From positions 62,001 to 126,000 of the forward strand of contig NZ_JAFFSX010000001.1 of NCBI RefSeq assembly GCF_017948485.1: DNA of 64,000 nt, in the 5' to 3' direction. The stretch's first letter is position 1, and each line of letters begins with the position of its first letter. This document shows, piece after piece, positions 51,657 through 60,234 of this stretch. This DNA comes from Streptomyces sp. GESEQ-35. GTDB lineage: Bacteria > Actinomycetota > Actinomycetes > Streptomycetales > Streptomycetaceae. Position numbers and translations under genes: made by a program. The notes beneath the pieces were generated by a model. That model ran no database searches. It saw nothing but the letters and a program-made list of their open reading frames with translations, and was not told the DNA's origin.

Positions 51657-52409
51657 ATGCCCCCCATGAACGGAAAGACCGCTCTCGTCACCGGAGCCTC
51701 CAGCGGAATCGGCCGGGCCATCGCCCAGCGCTTCGCCGACGACGGCGCCCGCGTCTACCTGACCGGCCGCCGCAAGGACGAGCTCGAAGCCGCAGCAGAG
51801 GCCATCGGTCCCGATGCGGTCGCTGTGCCGGCCGATGCCTCCCGGGCCGCCGACCTCGACCGCGTCATGGACGTCATCCGCGCCGACGGACACCGGCTCG
51901 ACGCCGTCGTGGCCAACGCCGGCCTGGGCGACGGCGCCCGCCTCCAGGACGTCACAGAGGAGCAGTTCGACTTCGTCTTCGGCGTCAACACCAAAGGCAG
52001 TCTGCTGACCGTGCAGAAGTCACTGCCCCTGCTCACCGAACCCGCCTCGGTGATCCTGCTGGCGTCCTCCACCATCCACCAGGGCGCCGACCGGATGGGC
52101 GTATACGCCGCCTCCAAGGCCGCCGTACGCAGCCTGGGCCGGACCTGGGCCGCGGAACTGGCCCCGCGCGGCATCCGCGTCAACGTCATCACGCCCGGCC
52201 CCATCGCCACCCCCGCCATCGACCGCCTTGCCGGCCTGCTCGGCCAGACCACCGAGGACTTCCACGGCGTACTGGCCGCGAACATCCCACTGCAGCGCAT
52301 GGGCCGCCCCGAGGAGGTCGCCGCACTCGCCGCCTTCCTCGCCGGACCCGAAAGCTCCTTCATCACCGGCGCCGAGCACTTCGTCGACGGCGGACAGGTC
52401 CAGGTCTGA
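51657..52409 (+). CDS. Short-chain dehydrogenase/reductase
   Basis: The 250-residue classical SDR has the cofactor motif TGASSGIG (residues about 12-19), VANAG, catalytic Ser in LLASSTIHQG, YAASK for the Tyr-Lys pair, and TPGPIATPAIDRL. It is cytoplasmic and NAD(P)-dependent; the basic TGRRKDE after strand 2 suggests NADPH. ATG 51657 follows GAAAGGACTAGGTGCC; an in-frame ATG at 51606 has no ribosome binding site. Likely induced when the divergent TetR releases the palindrome. Confidence 0.88.
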   Translation: MPPMNGKTALVTGASSGIGRAIAQRFADDGARVYLTGRRKDELEAAAEAIGPDAVAVPADASRAADLDRVMDVIRADGHRLDAVVANAGLGDGARLQDVTEEQFDFVFGVNTKGSLLTVQKSLPLLTEPASVILLASSTIHQGADRMGVYAASKAAVRSLGRTWAAELAPRGIRVNVITPGPIATPAIDRLAGLLGQTTEDFHGVLAANIPLQRMGRPEEVAALAAFLAGPESSFITGAEHFVDGGQVQV

Positions 52410-52597
52410 CCAACCGTGACGAGGCGCCACCCGCCCCGCCCTCTGGTGGGCCGGACCGCGCCGCGAAACTTCGAAAGGGAACAGTGGTTCCCATTCAGTC
52501 CCGTGCAAGCTGAAGTTGCTGGTGACAGGGCTGGTGTGCGTGGACATCGGGATGCTCGTGCTGGGCGCTGGCAGGTGACTTTGGTGAAGATCGTCGG

Positions 52598-53488
52598 TCA
52601 TCGGGCGACTTCGCGGTTCGTGAGGACCAGCAAGGCCCTGACCAGGGAGGTCGCCCGGGCGGGGTCGGTGCGCACCTTGCCGAGGACGCGCCAGTTCTTG
52701 AGGTGGGCAAAGCCGTGCCCGACAGGCGCCCGGACGGCCGTCAGTGCCGTGTTGGACAGCTTCTGGCCTCGCGTCAGAGACCGGTTCCGGGCAGCCTTGT
52801 GGCCGGTGACCACCGCCGGGTCGGCGTCGGGGCCGCCGTCGTCGAGGCCGACGAATCCCAGGTCGGCTATGGCTCCGAGCCCGATTTCCCGCAGTTTCTG
52901 GGCGAGCTTGTCGTGCCGGCAAGCGGTGATCTCCGAGATGCGCCCGGGGCGGGCCGCCGAGATCCACAGCAGCCGGCCCCGGTCGTCGGTGAGGGCGATC
53001 ACGAGCAGGCCGTGGCATTTGTTCTTGCCGGAGTAGTTCTCCCGGTTCTCCTTCCCGGTTCTGCGCCGGGTGCGGACCACCGATCCGTCCAGCAGTACGA
53101 TGCCGCCACCCATTCGGGCGATCTTCTTCAGGGCCCGGTCCAGGCGTGGAGCGCGGGCGGCGAGCAAGCCGATGACCTCGCGGACCCACCGGGTAACGGT
53201 GGTGCGGTGTACTCCGTTGCCGCCGGCCAGGTCGCCGGGCCGCTGGTCACAGCGCAGCACTGCCAGCACAATGGTGGCGATCTTCCCTGCGGGCAGGGCG
53301 CGCCACCTGGAGCCGATCTTCTTGAGGTGGCCGCGTATCAGGTCGGCGAGCCAATCCAGAGCGGCACTCGACAGCGGCAGGCGGGCAGTGTAGACGAGGC
53401 CGTCAGGGCCCTCGACGGAACTGTTGTTTTTCTTCACACCAAACTCAACTGCCGTCGAAGAGCCGTCAGTTACGCCCCCGCCCCGCAC
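52598..53488 (-). CDS. IS5-like transposase (DDE_Tnp_4 type)
   Basis: The 296-residue protein looks full length. The N-terminal helix-turn-helix is GVHRTTVTRWVREVIGLLAA, and the catalytic core shows VLLDGSVVRTRRRTGKENRE (first Asp), IADLGFVGLDD (second Asp) and a final region with APVGHGFAHLKNWRVLGKVR where the Glu expected in this family appears replaced. Similar proteins occur in IS112-like elements. I could not find clear terminal inverted repeats, so element ends are not given. Confidence 0.75.
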   Translation of the reverse strand: MRGGGVTDGSSTAVEFGVKKNNSSVEGPDGLVYTARLPLSSAALDWLADLIRGHLKKIGSRWRALPAGKIATIVLAVLRCDQRPGDLAGGNGVHRTTVTRWVREVIGLLAARAPRLDRALKKIARMGGGIVLLDGSVVRTRRRTGKENRENYSGKNKCHGLLVIALTDDRGRLLWISAARPGRISEITACRHDKLAQKLREIGLGAIADLGFVGLDDGGPDADPAVVTGHKAARNRSLTRGQKLSNTALTAVRAPVGHGFAHLKNWRVLGKVRTDPARATSLVRALLVLTNREVAR

Positions 53489-53490
53489 AG

Positions 53491-53930
53491 TTATGGACGT
53501 GCGGTGAACTGCCCGTCAGGGCGTTTGTGCAGCCAGCCGCGGTCGGCGAGCTTGGTCATCTTGGCCCGCAAAGGTTCCAGCTTGCCGCGCACCGAGGCGT
53601 CCAACCCCAGCCGCTCGCCCGGACCTGCACCGGGCCGTCGGCCTCCCGCACGATCGCCAGGATCTTGCGGTAGTCGCCGGGCAGCGCGCCGTCGTCGGCC
53701 GCGTCGCTGCGGTGCGGGATGGGCAGGACTGCCCGCCCGGCCACCTTCGCCGATACCGGAGCGACAGCCCCGGCGTCGGCCCGGGCCTGTTCGGCCAGGC
53801 GGTTCAACACCCGCTCCGCGATCGCCAGTTCATCCCGCTCGGCCTGGACCTCCTGGAGTTTCTTGGCCAACTCCTCGGCGAGAGCGTTCAGTTCGCTCCG
53901 GCGGGCCGTGATCCACTGCCGCTCCTGCAT
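53491..53930 (-). pseudogene. Coiled-coil/winged-helix small protein, frameshifted
   Basis: From ATG 53930 the frame gives a coiled coil (RSELNALAEELAKKLQEVQA, ERDELAIAERVLNRLAEQAR) and then DYRKILAIVREADGPVQV, the start of a winged helix. Near 53625 the frame slips, and GERLGLDASVRGKLEPLRAK plus RGWLHKRPDGQFTARP completes it in another frame, stopping at 53491. The transposase gene begins 3 bases beyond. Its relatives are the two plus-strand genes at 54356 and 54576. Function unknown. Confidence 0.6.
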
Positions 53931-54355
53931 CCCCCGCGTCCTCCCGCGTTCTCACGGCGTGTCGACCTGCTGACGGATCGTAGGCGGGGGCCGGTCGTGG
54001 GCGCAGCCGAACCCGGCATCCCGCCGGAGCCGGACCCCCCCTGATGATCTACGCCATGGTCATCGGCCGCCGACCGGCACGAGTATCCAACTCACCATTC
54101 ACACCAGACCTGTGACCTGCGACTTCACGATGCACACCGCTCACTGAGACCTGTGCAACATGAAGCACGCAGTTCACGGGTCCGGTGTGCGGAGCGGGCG
54201 GGGTACTCGCGCTGGTCGTCGGTGGGTATCCAAGGCGAAGATCGTGTGACCTGTCGGCCGGAGCCGTTGCCGGGTTCTGCTGCGCCGACCGCCGTGCCGC
54301 TCCTACGATCCGTGGCCGGGCCGGTGCGCCGGGAGAGCGCGGGGAGGGCGTGGAA

Positions 54356-54564
54356 ATGCTGGAGCTGGAGGGGATCACGGCTCGCGGAATGAACTGGACA
54401 CGCTCGCCGAGGAGTTGGCCAAGCAGCTGGCGGAGGTCCAGGCCGAGCGGGAGGAGTTGGTGATTGCCGAGCGGGTCCTGCACCGGCTGGCCGAACAGGA
54501 CCGGGCTGTGCAGGAGGCCGCCGTGGCCGTCGCCCCGACTGGGGCCCGGGTGACGGGGAGCTGA
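54356..54564 (+). pseudogene. Second copy of the coiled-coil protein, frameshifted and short
   Basis: ATG 54356 (GGGGAGGGCGTGGAA upstream) opens MLELEGITARG. After a one-base slip near 54385 the coiled coil continues as NELDTLAEELAKQLAEVQAE and REELVIAERVLHRLAEQDRA to a stop at 54564. This closely matches the coiled coil of 53491-53930 on the other strand. The winged-helix half is missing. Confidence 0.5.
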
Positions 54565-54575
54565 CGCTCGGGGCG

Positions 54576-54968
54576 GTGCTGGCGCGGCTGGAGGAACGGG
54601 AGCGGGAACTCACTGCGCAGGCCAAGGCGGCCAATGAGCGGGTCACGGAGCTCTCCGCGCAGCTGGAGGAGTTTCACCGGGCCGCCGAGGAGATCCGGGT
54701 CACCCGCGAGACGCTGCTGGAGCTGCCCGAGCCGGCCCCGCCCGCGCCGCCGCAGCCAAAGCTGCCGGACCATCCGGCCTGCCAGCAGATCATGGCAGTG
54801 TTCGCCGCGGCCGACGCCCCGCTCCGGGCCCGCGCGGTGTGCGAGACGATGGACATGAAGATCGCGTCCAACACCATTAACAACACCCGCCTGAAGCTCA
54901 AGCGGCTGACCGAGCGCGGGATCCTGACCGAGACCGAGCAGGGCTTGTTCACCCGACCACGGCCGTAA
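54576..54968 (+). CDS. Coiled-coil/winged-helix small protein
   Basis: The 130-residue protein starts at GTG 54576 with a 50-residue coiled coil (LARLEERERELTAQAKAANE, RVTELSAQLEEFHRAAEEIR), then a Pro-rich linker (PEPAPPAPPQPKLPDHPA). A winged-helix-like end follows (IMAVFAAADAPLRARAVCET, NNTRLKLKRLTERGILTETE). It shares the layout of the two neighbouring copies, and its start is 11 bases from the end of the second. Such proteins may bind DNA as dimers. No family name is claimed. Confidence 0.55.
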   Translation: MLARLEERERELTAQAKAANERVTELSAQLEEFHRAAEEIRVTRETLLELPEPAPPAPPQPKLPDHPACQQIMAVFAAADAPLRARAVCETMDMKIASNTINNTRLKLKRLTERGILTETEQGLFTRPRP

Positions 54969-55026
54969 GCCACCCGGCACGGCCACGACCTGCCCACTCA
55001 CTCCGGACGATTCAGCGACTCGGGCA

Positions 55027-55258
55027 TCAGCTCTCATACCGCCCTCTCAGGGCGTCGTGCACGGACTCCGCGTTGTGCAGCGCGGGACCGCCCGCCGCGA
55101 GTAGCCGGGCGACCAGTGCGCTGACCACCTCGCCGCCGGGATGCCCGCCGAGGCCGTCCGTGACGGCGACGACGAGGGGCGTGGCGAGCGGGAAGAACAG
55201 GGTCTGCGGGCTCTCGGTCACCGTGGCGCACAGCGGCCAGGGTCCGACGACGAGGCTG
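55027..55258 (-). pseudogene. PP2C-type protein phosphatase fragment
   Basis: The fragment reads TLFFPLATPLVVAVTDGLGG and HPGGEVVSALVARLLAAGG, the N-terminal metal-binding part of a PP2C phosphatase (DGLGGH motif). The N-terminus is cut at about 55258 and the rest of the domain is missing after a stop at 55027. Confidence 0.6.
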
Positions 55259-55569
55259 TCCTAGTTCCGCTCGCTCAGCGGCCCGGGATGGCTCAGTGCA
55301 CTCACCGCGATGACCTGCGCCTTGGAGCGGTTCCGCTTTTCCTCAGTGCGGGCGACTTCCGGCCGGCTCGTCCCTCCGGTTCCAGTGTGGGCCCGGAACG
55401 ATCGCTTCGCATGATTGACCGCGTACGGTCAGTTCGCGATCCTGGAGCGAAGGGCTGAACGCAGGGCACGTCCGTGAACGGGCTGCCCGGTTCGTGTGCG
55501 GTCCGACGAAGGTACACAAGCAAGGCTCTGCTCGTCCTGAACCCCCCACGCAGGAAGGCAGGAACAGAC
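55259..55569. other. Promoter region of the pqq operon
   Basis: No gene is supported. It contains the palindrome TGACCG-CGTA-CGGTCA at 55417-55432. Confidence 0.45.
55417..55432. promoter_or_regulatory. Candidate operator upstream of pqqA
   Basis: TGACCG and CGGTCA form a perfect 6-bp inverted repeat around CGTA, 138 bases before pqqA. No regulator gene is adjacent. Confidence 0.35.
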
Positions 55570-55704
55570 ATGCAGGAGACACAGGAGATCCAGGAGCTTC
55601 AGCAGACCCCCGCCGTCACGGCGGAGAACGGCTGGCGGTCCCCGGAGTACGAGATCGTCGAGACCGCGCTCGAAGTGACGGCGTACCTCCTGGCCACGCG
55701 CTAG
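55570..55704 (+). CDS. pqqA: PQQ precursor peptide PqqA
   Basis: The 44-residue peptide carries the conserved PqqA core PEYEIVETALEVTAYLLATR, with Glu and Tyr spaced ExxxY (EVTAY); these two residues are crosslinked and excised to become pyrroloquinoline quinone. The N-terminal leader is longer than the minimal 23-29 residues of gammaproteobacterial PqqA. ATG 55570 follows AGGCAGGAACAGAC. pqqB begins within 12 bases of its stop. Confidence 0.85.
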   Translation: MQETQEIQELQQTPAVTAENGWRSPEYEIVETALEVTAYLLATR

Positions 55705-55715
55705 TCGCAGCTGCC

Positions 55716-56606
55716 GTGCTGCTGCAGGTGCTCGGCACCGCGGCGGGCGGCGGACTGCCCCAGTGGAACTGCGCGTGTCCCGGCTGTGCCGGGGCGCGCG
55801 CCCACCCGGAGCGGCGCCGCCGCCACGCGTCCCTCGCCGTCAGGGCGGACGCCGGCCGCTGGTACATCGTCAACGCCACCCCCGACATCGGCGACCAGAT
55901 CGAGGAGACCCCCGCACTGCACCCGGGCCCCGCCGCCCGGCAGAGCCCGCTCGCGGGCGTCGTCCTCACCGACGCCGAACTCGACCACACCCTCGGCGTG
56001 GCGCGGTTGCGCGAGGCGGACGCGGTGGAGCTGGTCGCCACCACCCCGGTGCGCGAGGCCCTGCTCGCCGGACCACGCCTCGGCGCGGTCCTCGGCCCGT
56101 ACACCGACCTCAACTGGCGGGAACTGGGCGCTCACCCGCTCACCCTGGGCCCGGAACTCCGGGTCACCGCCGTCCCCGTCGCCGCCAAACGCCCCCGCTA
56201 CGCGGCCGGCACCGGCGCCGACGACCCCCACTGGGTGGTTGCCCTCGTCCTCACCGAACCGGCCACGGGAAAGTCCCTGCTGTACGCCCCGGCCCTCGCC
56301 GCCTGGCCCGACGCGTTCCAGGACGCCGCGCAGGCCGCCGACTGCGTGATCGTGGACGGCACCTTCTGGGACGAGGACGAACCCGTACGCACCGGCATCT
56401 CCGCCAGAACGGCGAGCGACATGGGCCATCTGCCGATCGACGGGCCCGCCGGCACGGCGTGCCGCCTCACCAGCCTGGACGCCCGCTGCCTGTACACCCA
56501 TCTCAACAACACCAACCCCCTGACCGACCCGGACGACGACCGGCACAAACAGCTGGCCGACCGGGGTCTTGAGGTCGCCGCCGACGGAATGGTCATCGAG
56601 CTGTGA
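55716..56606 (+). CDS. pqqB: PQQ biosynthesis protein PqqB
   Basis: The protein has about 296 residues and the MBL-like PqqB fold. It starts with LLQVLGTAAGGGLPQWNCAC, the PqqB signature with its structural CxxC zinc site in NCACPGC; NATPDIGDQIEE, LTDAELDHTLGVARLRE and DGTFWDED follow. PqqB hydroxylates the tyrosine-derived ring of the PqqE/PqqF-processed precursor. I use GTG 55716, which matches family N-termini; there is no clear ribosome binding site, so it is probably coupled to pqqA. It overlaps pqqC by 4 bases. Confidence 0.88.
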   Translation: MLLQVLGTAAGGGLPQWNCACPGCAGARAHPERRRRHASLAVRADAGRWYIVNATPDIGDQIEETPALHPGPAARQSPLAGVVLTDAELDHTLGVARLREADAVELVATTPVREALLAGPRLGAVLGPYTDLNWRELGAHPLTLGPELRVTAVPVAAKRPRYAAGTGADDPHWVVALVLTEPATGKSLLYAPALAAWPDAFQDAAQAADCVIVDGTFWDEDEPVRTGISARTASDMGHLPIDGPAGTACRLTSLDARCLYTHLNNTNPLTDPDDDRHKQLADRGLEVAADGMVIEL

Positions 56607-57331
56607 CGACAACACCCGTACGGGACACTCCCACCGACCAGGAACCCTGGAGCGGTCCCCAGTTCGAGGAACGGCTGCGTGCCGTCGCTACCACCCGCTA
56701 CCACGACCGGCACCCCTTCAACGTACGGATGCACGACGGCACCCTGACCCCCGCGGAACTGCGCCGCTGGATCATCAACCGCTTCCACTACCAGCGGCAC
56801 ATTCCCGTGAAGGACGCCTTGATCCTTGCCAAGTTCGAGGACCCGGCCCTGCGGCGCATGTGGCTGCGCAGAATCGTCGACCACGACGGCGTACACGAGG
56901 GCGAGGGCGGCATCGAACGCTGGCTGCGGCTCGGCGAGGCCGCCGGCATCGACCGGCCCCGGCTCCGGTCGGCCGAGGAGGTCCTGCCCGGCGTACGGCT
57001 CGCGGTCGACGGCTACGTCAACCTCTGCCGCCTGGGCACCCCGCTGGAAGCCGTCGCCGCGTCCCTCACGGAGCTGTCGGCGCCCGGCATCATGCGCACC
57101 CGCATCGCCGCCTTCGAGCAGCACTACCCGTGGATCGAGCGGGACGGTCTCACCTACTTCCGTACCCGCGTCGGGCAGGGCAGCCGGGACAGCGCGGAGG
57201 CGCTGGAGCTGGTCCTGCGCTGGGCGCGGAGCCGTGAGCAGCAGGAACGGGCCGTGGCGGCGTTGGTGTTCAAGTGCGATGTGCTGTGGTCGCTGCTGGA
57301 CGCGGTGGACGGCGTGCGGGTGCGGTCGTGA
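56603..57331 (+). CDS. pqqC: Pyrroloquinoline-quinone synthase PqqC
   Basis: The 242-residue all-helical oxidase has family stretches YHDRHPFNVRMHDGTLTPAE, RRWIINRFHYQRHIPVKDAL, RIVDHDGVHEGEGGIERWL and FKCDVLWSLLDAVDG. PqqC performs the last step, ring closure and eight-electron oxidation of AHQQ to PQQ without a cofactor. Start and stop overlap the flanking genes. Confidence 0.9.
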   Translation: MTTTPVRDTPTDQEPWSGPQFEERLRAVATTRYHDRHPFNVRMHDGTLTPAELRRWIINRFHYQRHIPVKDALILAKFEDPALRRMWLRRIVDHDGVHEGEGGIERWLRLGEAAGIDRPRLRSAEEVLPGVRLAVDGYVNLCRLGTPLEAVAASLTELSAPGIMRTRIAAFEQHYPWIERDGLTYFRTRVGQGSRDSAEALELVLRWARSREQQERAVAALVFKCDVLWSLLDAVDGVRVRS

Positions 57332-57642
57332 GGGACACGGCGGCTGGGACACGGGATGGGGCGGCGGCTGTTCCTGTGCCGCAGGACGCGGACTGGCGCC
57401 CGGAGCTGAGCCGTTCCGTCATGCTCCGGCACGACCGGGTCCGCGACACCGATCTGCTGCTGATGCCAGAACGGGTGGTCGTGCTGCACGGAAGCGCGGC
57501 CGCTGTCCTGCGGCTCTGCGACGGCGACCACACCCTCACGGCGATCGTCGCGGCACTGTCCGAGGCCTTCCCCGGAGCACCGGTCGCGAAGGAGGTCCCG
57601 GAGTTCCTGGGACGGGTGCGCGAGGAGGGCTGGGTCCGATGA
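57328..57642 (+). CDS. pqqD: PQQ peptide chaperone PqqD
   Basis: The 104-residue protein has the PqqD fold sequence SRSVMLRHDRVRDTDLLLMP, ERVVVLHGSAAAVLRLCDGD and a C-terminal helix LGRVREEGWV. PqqD binds the PqqA peptide and presents it to PqqE. GTG 57328 overlaps the pqqC stop; the stop overlaps pqqE. Confidence 0.85.
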   Translation: MRDTAAGTRDGAAAVPVPQDADWRPELSRSVMLRHDRVRDTDLLLMPERVVVLHGSAAAVLRLCDGDHTLTAIVAALSEAFPGAPVAKEVPEFLGRVREEGWVR

Positions 57643-58754
57643 CCACTGCCCCCGTCACGCCGCCCTGGGCGCTGCTCGCGGAACTCACCCACGGCTGCCC
57701 CCTGCACTGCGCATACTGTTCCAACCCGGTCGAACTGATCCGCAGATCGGCCGAGTTGAGCACCGGCGCATGGACCGACGTCATGCGACAGGCCGCGGAC
57801 CTGGGCGTCGTACAGACCCATCTCTCCGGCGGCGAACCGCTCCTGCGACGCGACCTCCCCGAGATCGTCGCGGCGGCGGACGGCTCGGGCATCCACACCC
57901 AGCTGGTCACCAGCGGCGTGGGCCTGACCGAGAGGCGCCTCACCGAGCTGACCGAACACGGGCTGCGGAGCCTCCAGTTGTCGGTCCAGCACGCGGAACC
58001 CGCGGCCTCCGACCGGATCGCCGGGCACCGTTCCTTCGCCGCCAAGCGCAGGGCGGCGGAACTGGTCCGCGAGGCAGGGCTGCCGCTGGGCCTGAACGTC
58101 GTACTCCACCGCGACAACCTGGACTCGGTCGACGCCCTGCTGAACCTGGCGCAGGACTGGGGAGCCGAACGGATCGAGCTGGCGAACACCCAGTTCTACG
58201 GCTGGGCCCTGACGAACCGGGACCACCTGCTGCCGGACCGAGAGCAGATCGAGGCGGCGCGGGCGGTCGTCGACGCCCGGCGCACCGGCCCGACCGACCC
58301 GGACGTGGTGTGGGTGGTCCCGGACTACGTGGACGCAACGGCCAAGCCCTGTATGGGCGGTTGGGGAGCCGTCTCCCTCACGGTGGCCCCCGACGGCGCA
58401 GTCCTGCCGTGCCCGGCCGCCGCGGTCCTGCCGACCCTGAACCCCCCGAACGTCAAGACCAGTTCCCTGGAGTGGGCCTGGTACCACTCACCGGCCTTCT
58501 ACCGCTACCGCGGCACCGACTGGATGCCCGACCCCTGCCGCTCCTGCGACCTGCGCGACACCGACTTCGGCGGCTGCCGCTGCCAGGCGTACGCACTCAC
58601 GGGCGACGCCTCACGCACGGACCCGGTGTGCGCGCTGGCCCCGGACCACGGCGTAGTACGGGCGTTGGTGGACGCCCCACGTACGACCCCGGTCCGGCCG
58701 CCGACCCCCCGATCCTTCACTGCTCGCACGGGCGAAGCCGGACCACCCCCCTGA
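57639..58754 (+). CDS. pqqE: PqqA peptide cyclase PqqE (radical SAM)
   Basis: The 371-residue radical SAM enzyme has the CxxxCxxC cluster motif in THGCPLHCAYCSNP (cysteines 20, 24, 27), the SAM-binding HLSGGEPLLR, and a SPASM-type C-terminal cysteine region (DPCRSCDLRDTDFGGCRCQA) for auxiliary clusters. It forms the Glu-Tyr carbon-carbon bond in PqqA. The final 40 residues are Pro- and Thr-rich and look unstructured. Confidence 0.9.
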   Translation: MTTAPVTPPWALLAELTHGCPLHCAYCSNPVELIRRSAELSTGAWTDVMRQAADLGVVQTHLSGGEPLLRRDLPEIVAAADGSGIHTQLVTSGVGLTERRLTELTEHGLRSLQLSVQHAEPAASDRIAGHRSFAAKRRAAELVREAGLPLGLNVVLHRDNLDSVDALLNLAQDWGAERIELANTQFYGWALTNRDHLLPDREQIEAARAVVDARRTGPTDPDVVWVVPDYVDATAKPCMGGWGAVSLTVAPDGAVLPCPAAAVLPTLNPPNVKTSSLEWAWYHSPAFYRYRGTDWMPDPCRSCDLRDTDFGGCRCQAYALTGDASRTDPVCALAPDHGVVRALVDAPRTTPVRPPTPRSFTARTGEAGPPP

Positions 58755-58793
58755 CGTTCCACCGCACTTCCCCACCCCCCACTTGGAGGACCG

Positions 58794-59918
58794 ATGCGAC
58801 TGGCCCACACACGAGGCCGCGGCCCCGCCGCACCGCAGCGCAGGGCTTTCAGAACACCGGCGGCGCTGACGGCGGCCGTCCTGCTGGCCGGCCTTACCGG
58901 CCTGGGCACGGCCCAGGCGGACACCGCGGCCCCGACGGGCGTACCGACGGGCGTCACCAACCTCACCACGGGGCTGACCGTCCCCTGGGGCGTCGGCTGG
59001 ACGCCGGACAACTCCCACGCCCTGGTGACCGAGCGGGACGACTTCCGCGTCTGGAAGGTCACCCCGACCGGCCAGAAGACGCAGGTCGGAACGGTCCCCA
59101 ACACCGTGACCACCGGGGGCGAGGGCGGCCTGATGGGCGTCGCCGTCGACCCCGACTGGGCCACCACGCAGCACGTGTACGTCATGCACACCGCCGCCGA
59201 GGGCAACCGCATCGCGCGCATGACGTACAACGGCACGACGCTCACCAACTACACGGTGATCCTCCAGGGCATCGCCAAGGCCCACTACCACAACGGCGGC
59301 CGGCTCGCCTTCGGCCCCGACGGCTATCTGTACGCCACGACCGGCGACGCCCAGAACACCGCGCTCGCCCAGGACCGCAACTCCCTCAACGGCAAGATCC
59401 TGCGCATGACCAAGGCGGGCCAGCCGGCCCCCGGCAACCCGTTCGGCAACCTCGTCTACAGCCTCGGCCACCGCAACCCGCAGGGCATCGCCTTCGACCG
59501 CAACGGCCGGTTGTGGGAAGCGGAGTTCGGCGACACCCGCTTCGACGAACTGAACCTCATCAAGCCCGGCGCCAACTACGGCTGGCCCACCTGCGAGGGC
59601 ACCTGCTCCGTCGCAGGCATGACCAACCCGAAGAAGACCTGGACGACCGGCGAGGCCTCCCCCAGCGGCATCGCCATCGCGGACAACGTCGTCTACATGG
59701 CCGCCCTGCGCGGCCAGCGCCTCTGGCACATCCCGATCACCGGCGACACAGAGAACGTCGGCACGGCGACGGCGTACTACGTCGGCACGTACGGCAGGCT
59801 CCGCACGCTGGCGAAGACCCCCGGCCAGGAAGAGCTCTGGCTGACGACGACGAACGCGGACGCGAACGGAGGGCAGCCGGAGGGCTCGGACCGGGTACTG
59901 AAGGTGACACTGGGCTAG
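58794..59918 (+). CDS. Secreted PQQ-dependent sugar dehydrogenase
   Basis: The 374-residue protein has a long signal peptide (cleavage likely after AQA near residue 42) and a soluble glucose-dehydrogenase-type beta-propeller: LTVPWGVGWTPDNSHALVTE, GLMGVAVDPDWATTQHVYVM, HYHNGGRLAFGPDGYLYATT, SLGHRNPQGIAFDRNGRLWE, AEFGD and NYGWPTCEG. The HNGG and GHRNPQG stretches are typical of the Asd/YliI-like PQQ dehydrogenases. ATG 58794 follows TTGGAGGACCG. It directly follows pqqE (39 bases), so cofactor and enzyme are made together; it would oxidise an aldose outside the cell. Acceptor unknown. Confidence 0.88.
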   Translation: MRLAHTRGRGPAAPQRRAFRTPAALTAAVLLAGLTGLGTAQADTAAPTGVPTGVTNLTTGLTVPWGVGWTPDNSHALVTERDDFRVWKVTPTGQKTQVGTVPNTVTTGGEGGLMGVAVDPDWATTQHVYVMHTAAEGNRIARMTYNGTTLTNYTVILQGIAKAHYHNGGRLAFGPDGYLYATTGDAQNTALAQDRNSLNGKILRMTKAGQPAPGNPFGNLVYSLGHRNPQGIAFDRNGRLWEAEFGDTRFDELNLIKPGANYGWPTCEGTCSVAGMTNPKKTWTTGEASPSGIAIADNVVYMAALRGQRLWHIPITGDTENVGTATAYYVGTYGRLRTLAKTPGQEELWLTTTNADANGGQPEGSDRVLKVTLG

Positions 59919-59936
59919 CGGAGAGGACGCAAGGCG

Positions 59937-59964
59937 GCGCGCCGACCCGGGAGGGCCGGCGCGC
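59937..59964 (+). terminator. Terminator of the pqq operon
   Basis: GCGCGCCG (59937-59944) pairs with CGGCGCGC (59957-59964), extended inward by CCC/GGG, and is followed by GGCTCTTT. It lies 19 bases after the dehydrogenase stop. Confidence 0.8.
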
Positions 59965-59982
59965 GGCTCTTTGCATGCTGGG

Positions 59983-60063
59983 CTAGTTGTGCCGGTCGAC
60001 CCGGGGCTCCAGCACCACCACCGCCGTCTCGGACTTGCCCCAGACGTAGGGCGGGACCTCACC
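59983..60063 (-). pseudogene. 26-residue C-terminal scrap of an unidentified protein
   Basis: On the minus strand VGEVPPYVWGKSETAVVVLE and PRVDRHN end at a TAG. It reads like a genuine protein tail, cut by the IS21-type insertion whose left end is near 60072. I cannot name the family. Confidence 0.35.
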
Positions 60064-60234
60064 CACTCACATGCTGGCTAGGGCGGGTGTCGGCGGCTCC
60101 ACCTGAGGCGAACCCAACTGGCCCCGTCGGGAGGGGCGTTCGGGGGTACTGAGGGGTGGTGGCGAGGCGAGTGGCCACACCTTGGGCCTTGCGGTGGAAC
60201 GGTGGTTGTGGTCCGCCGAGGATGGGTGCTGTGG

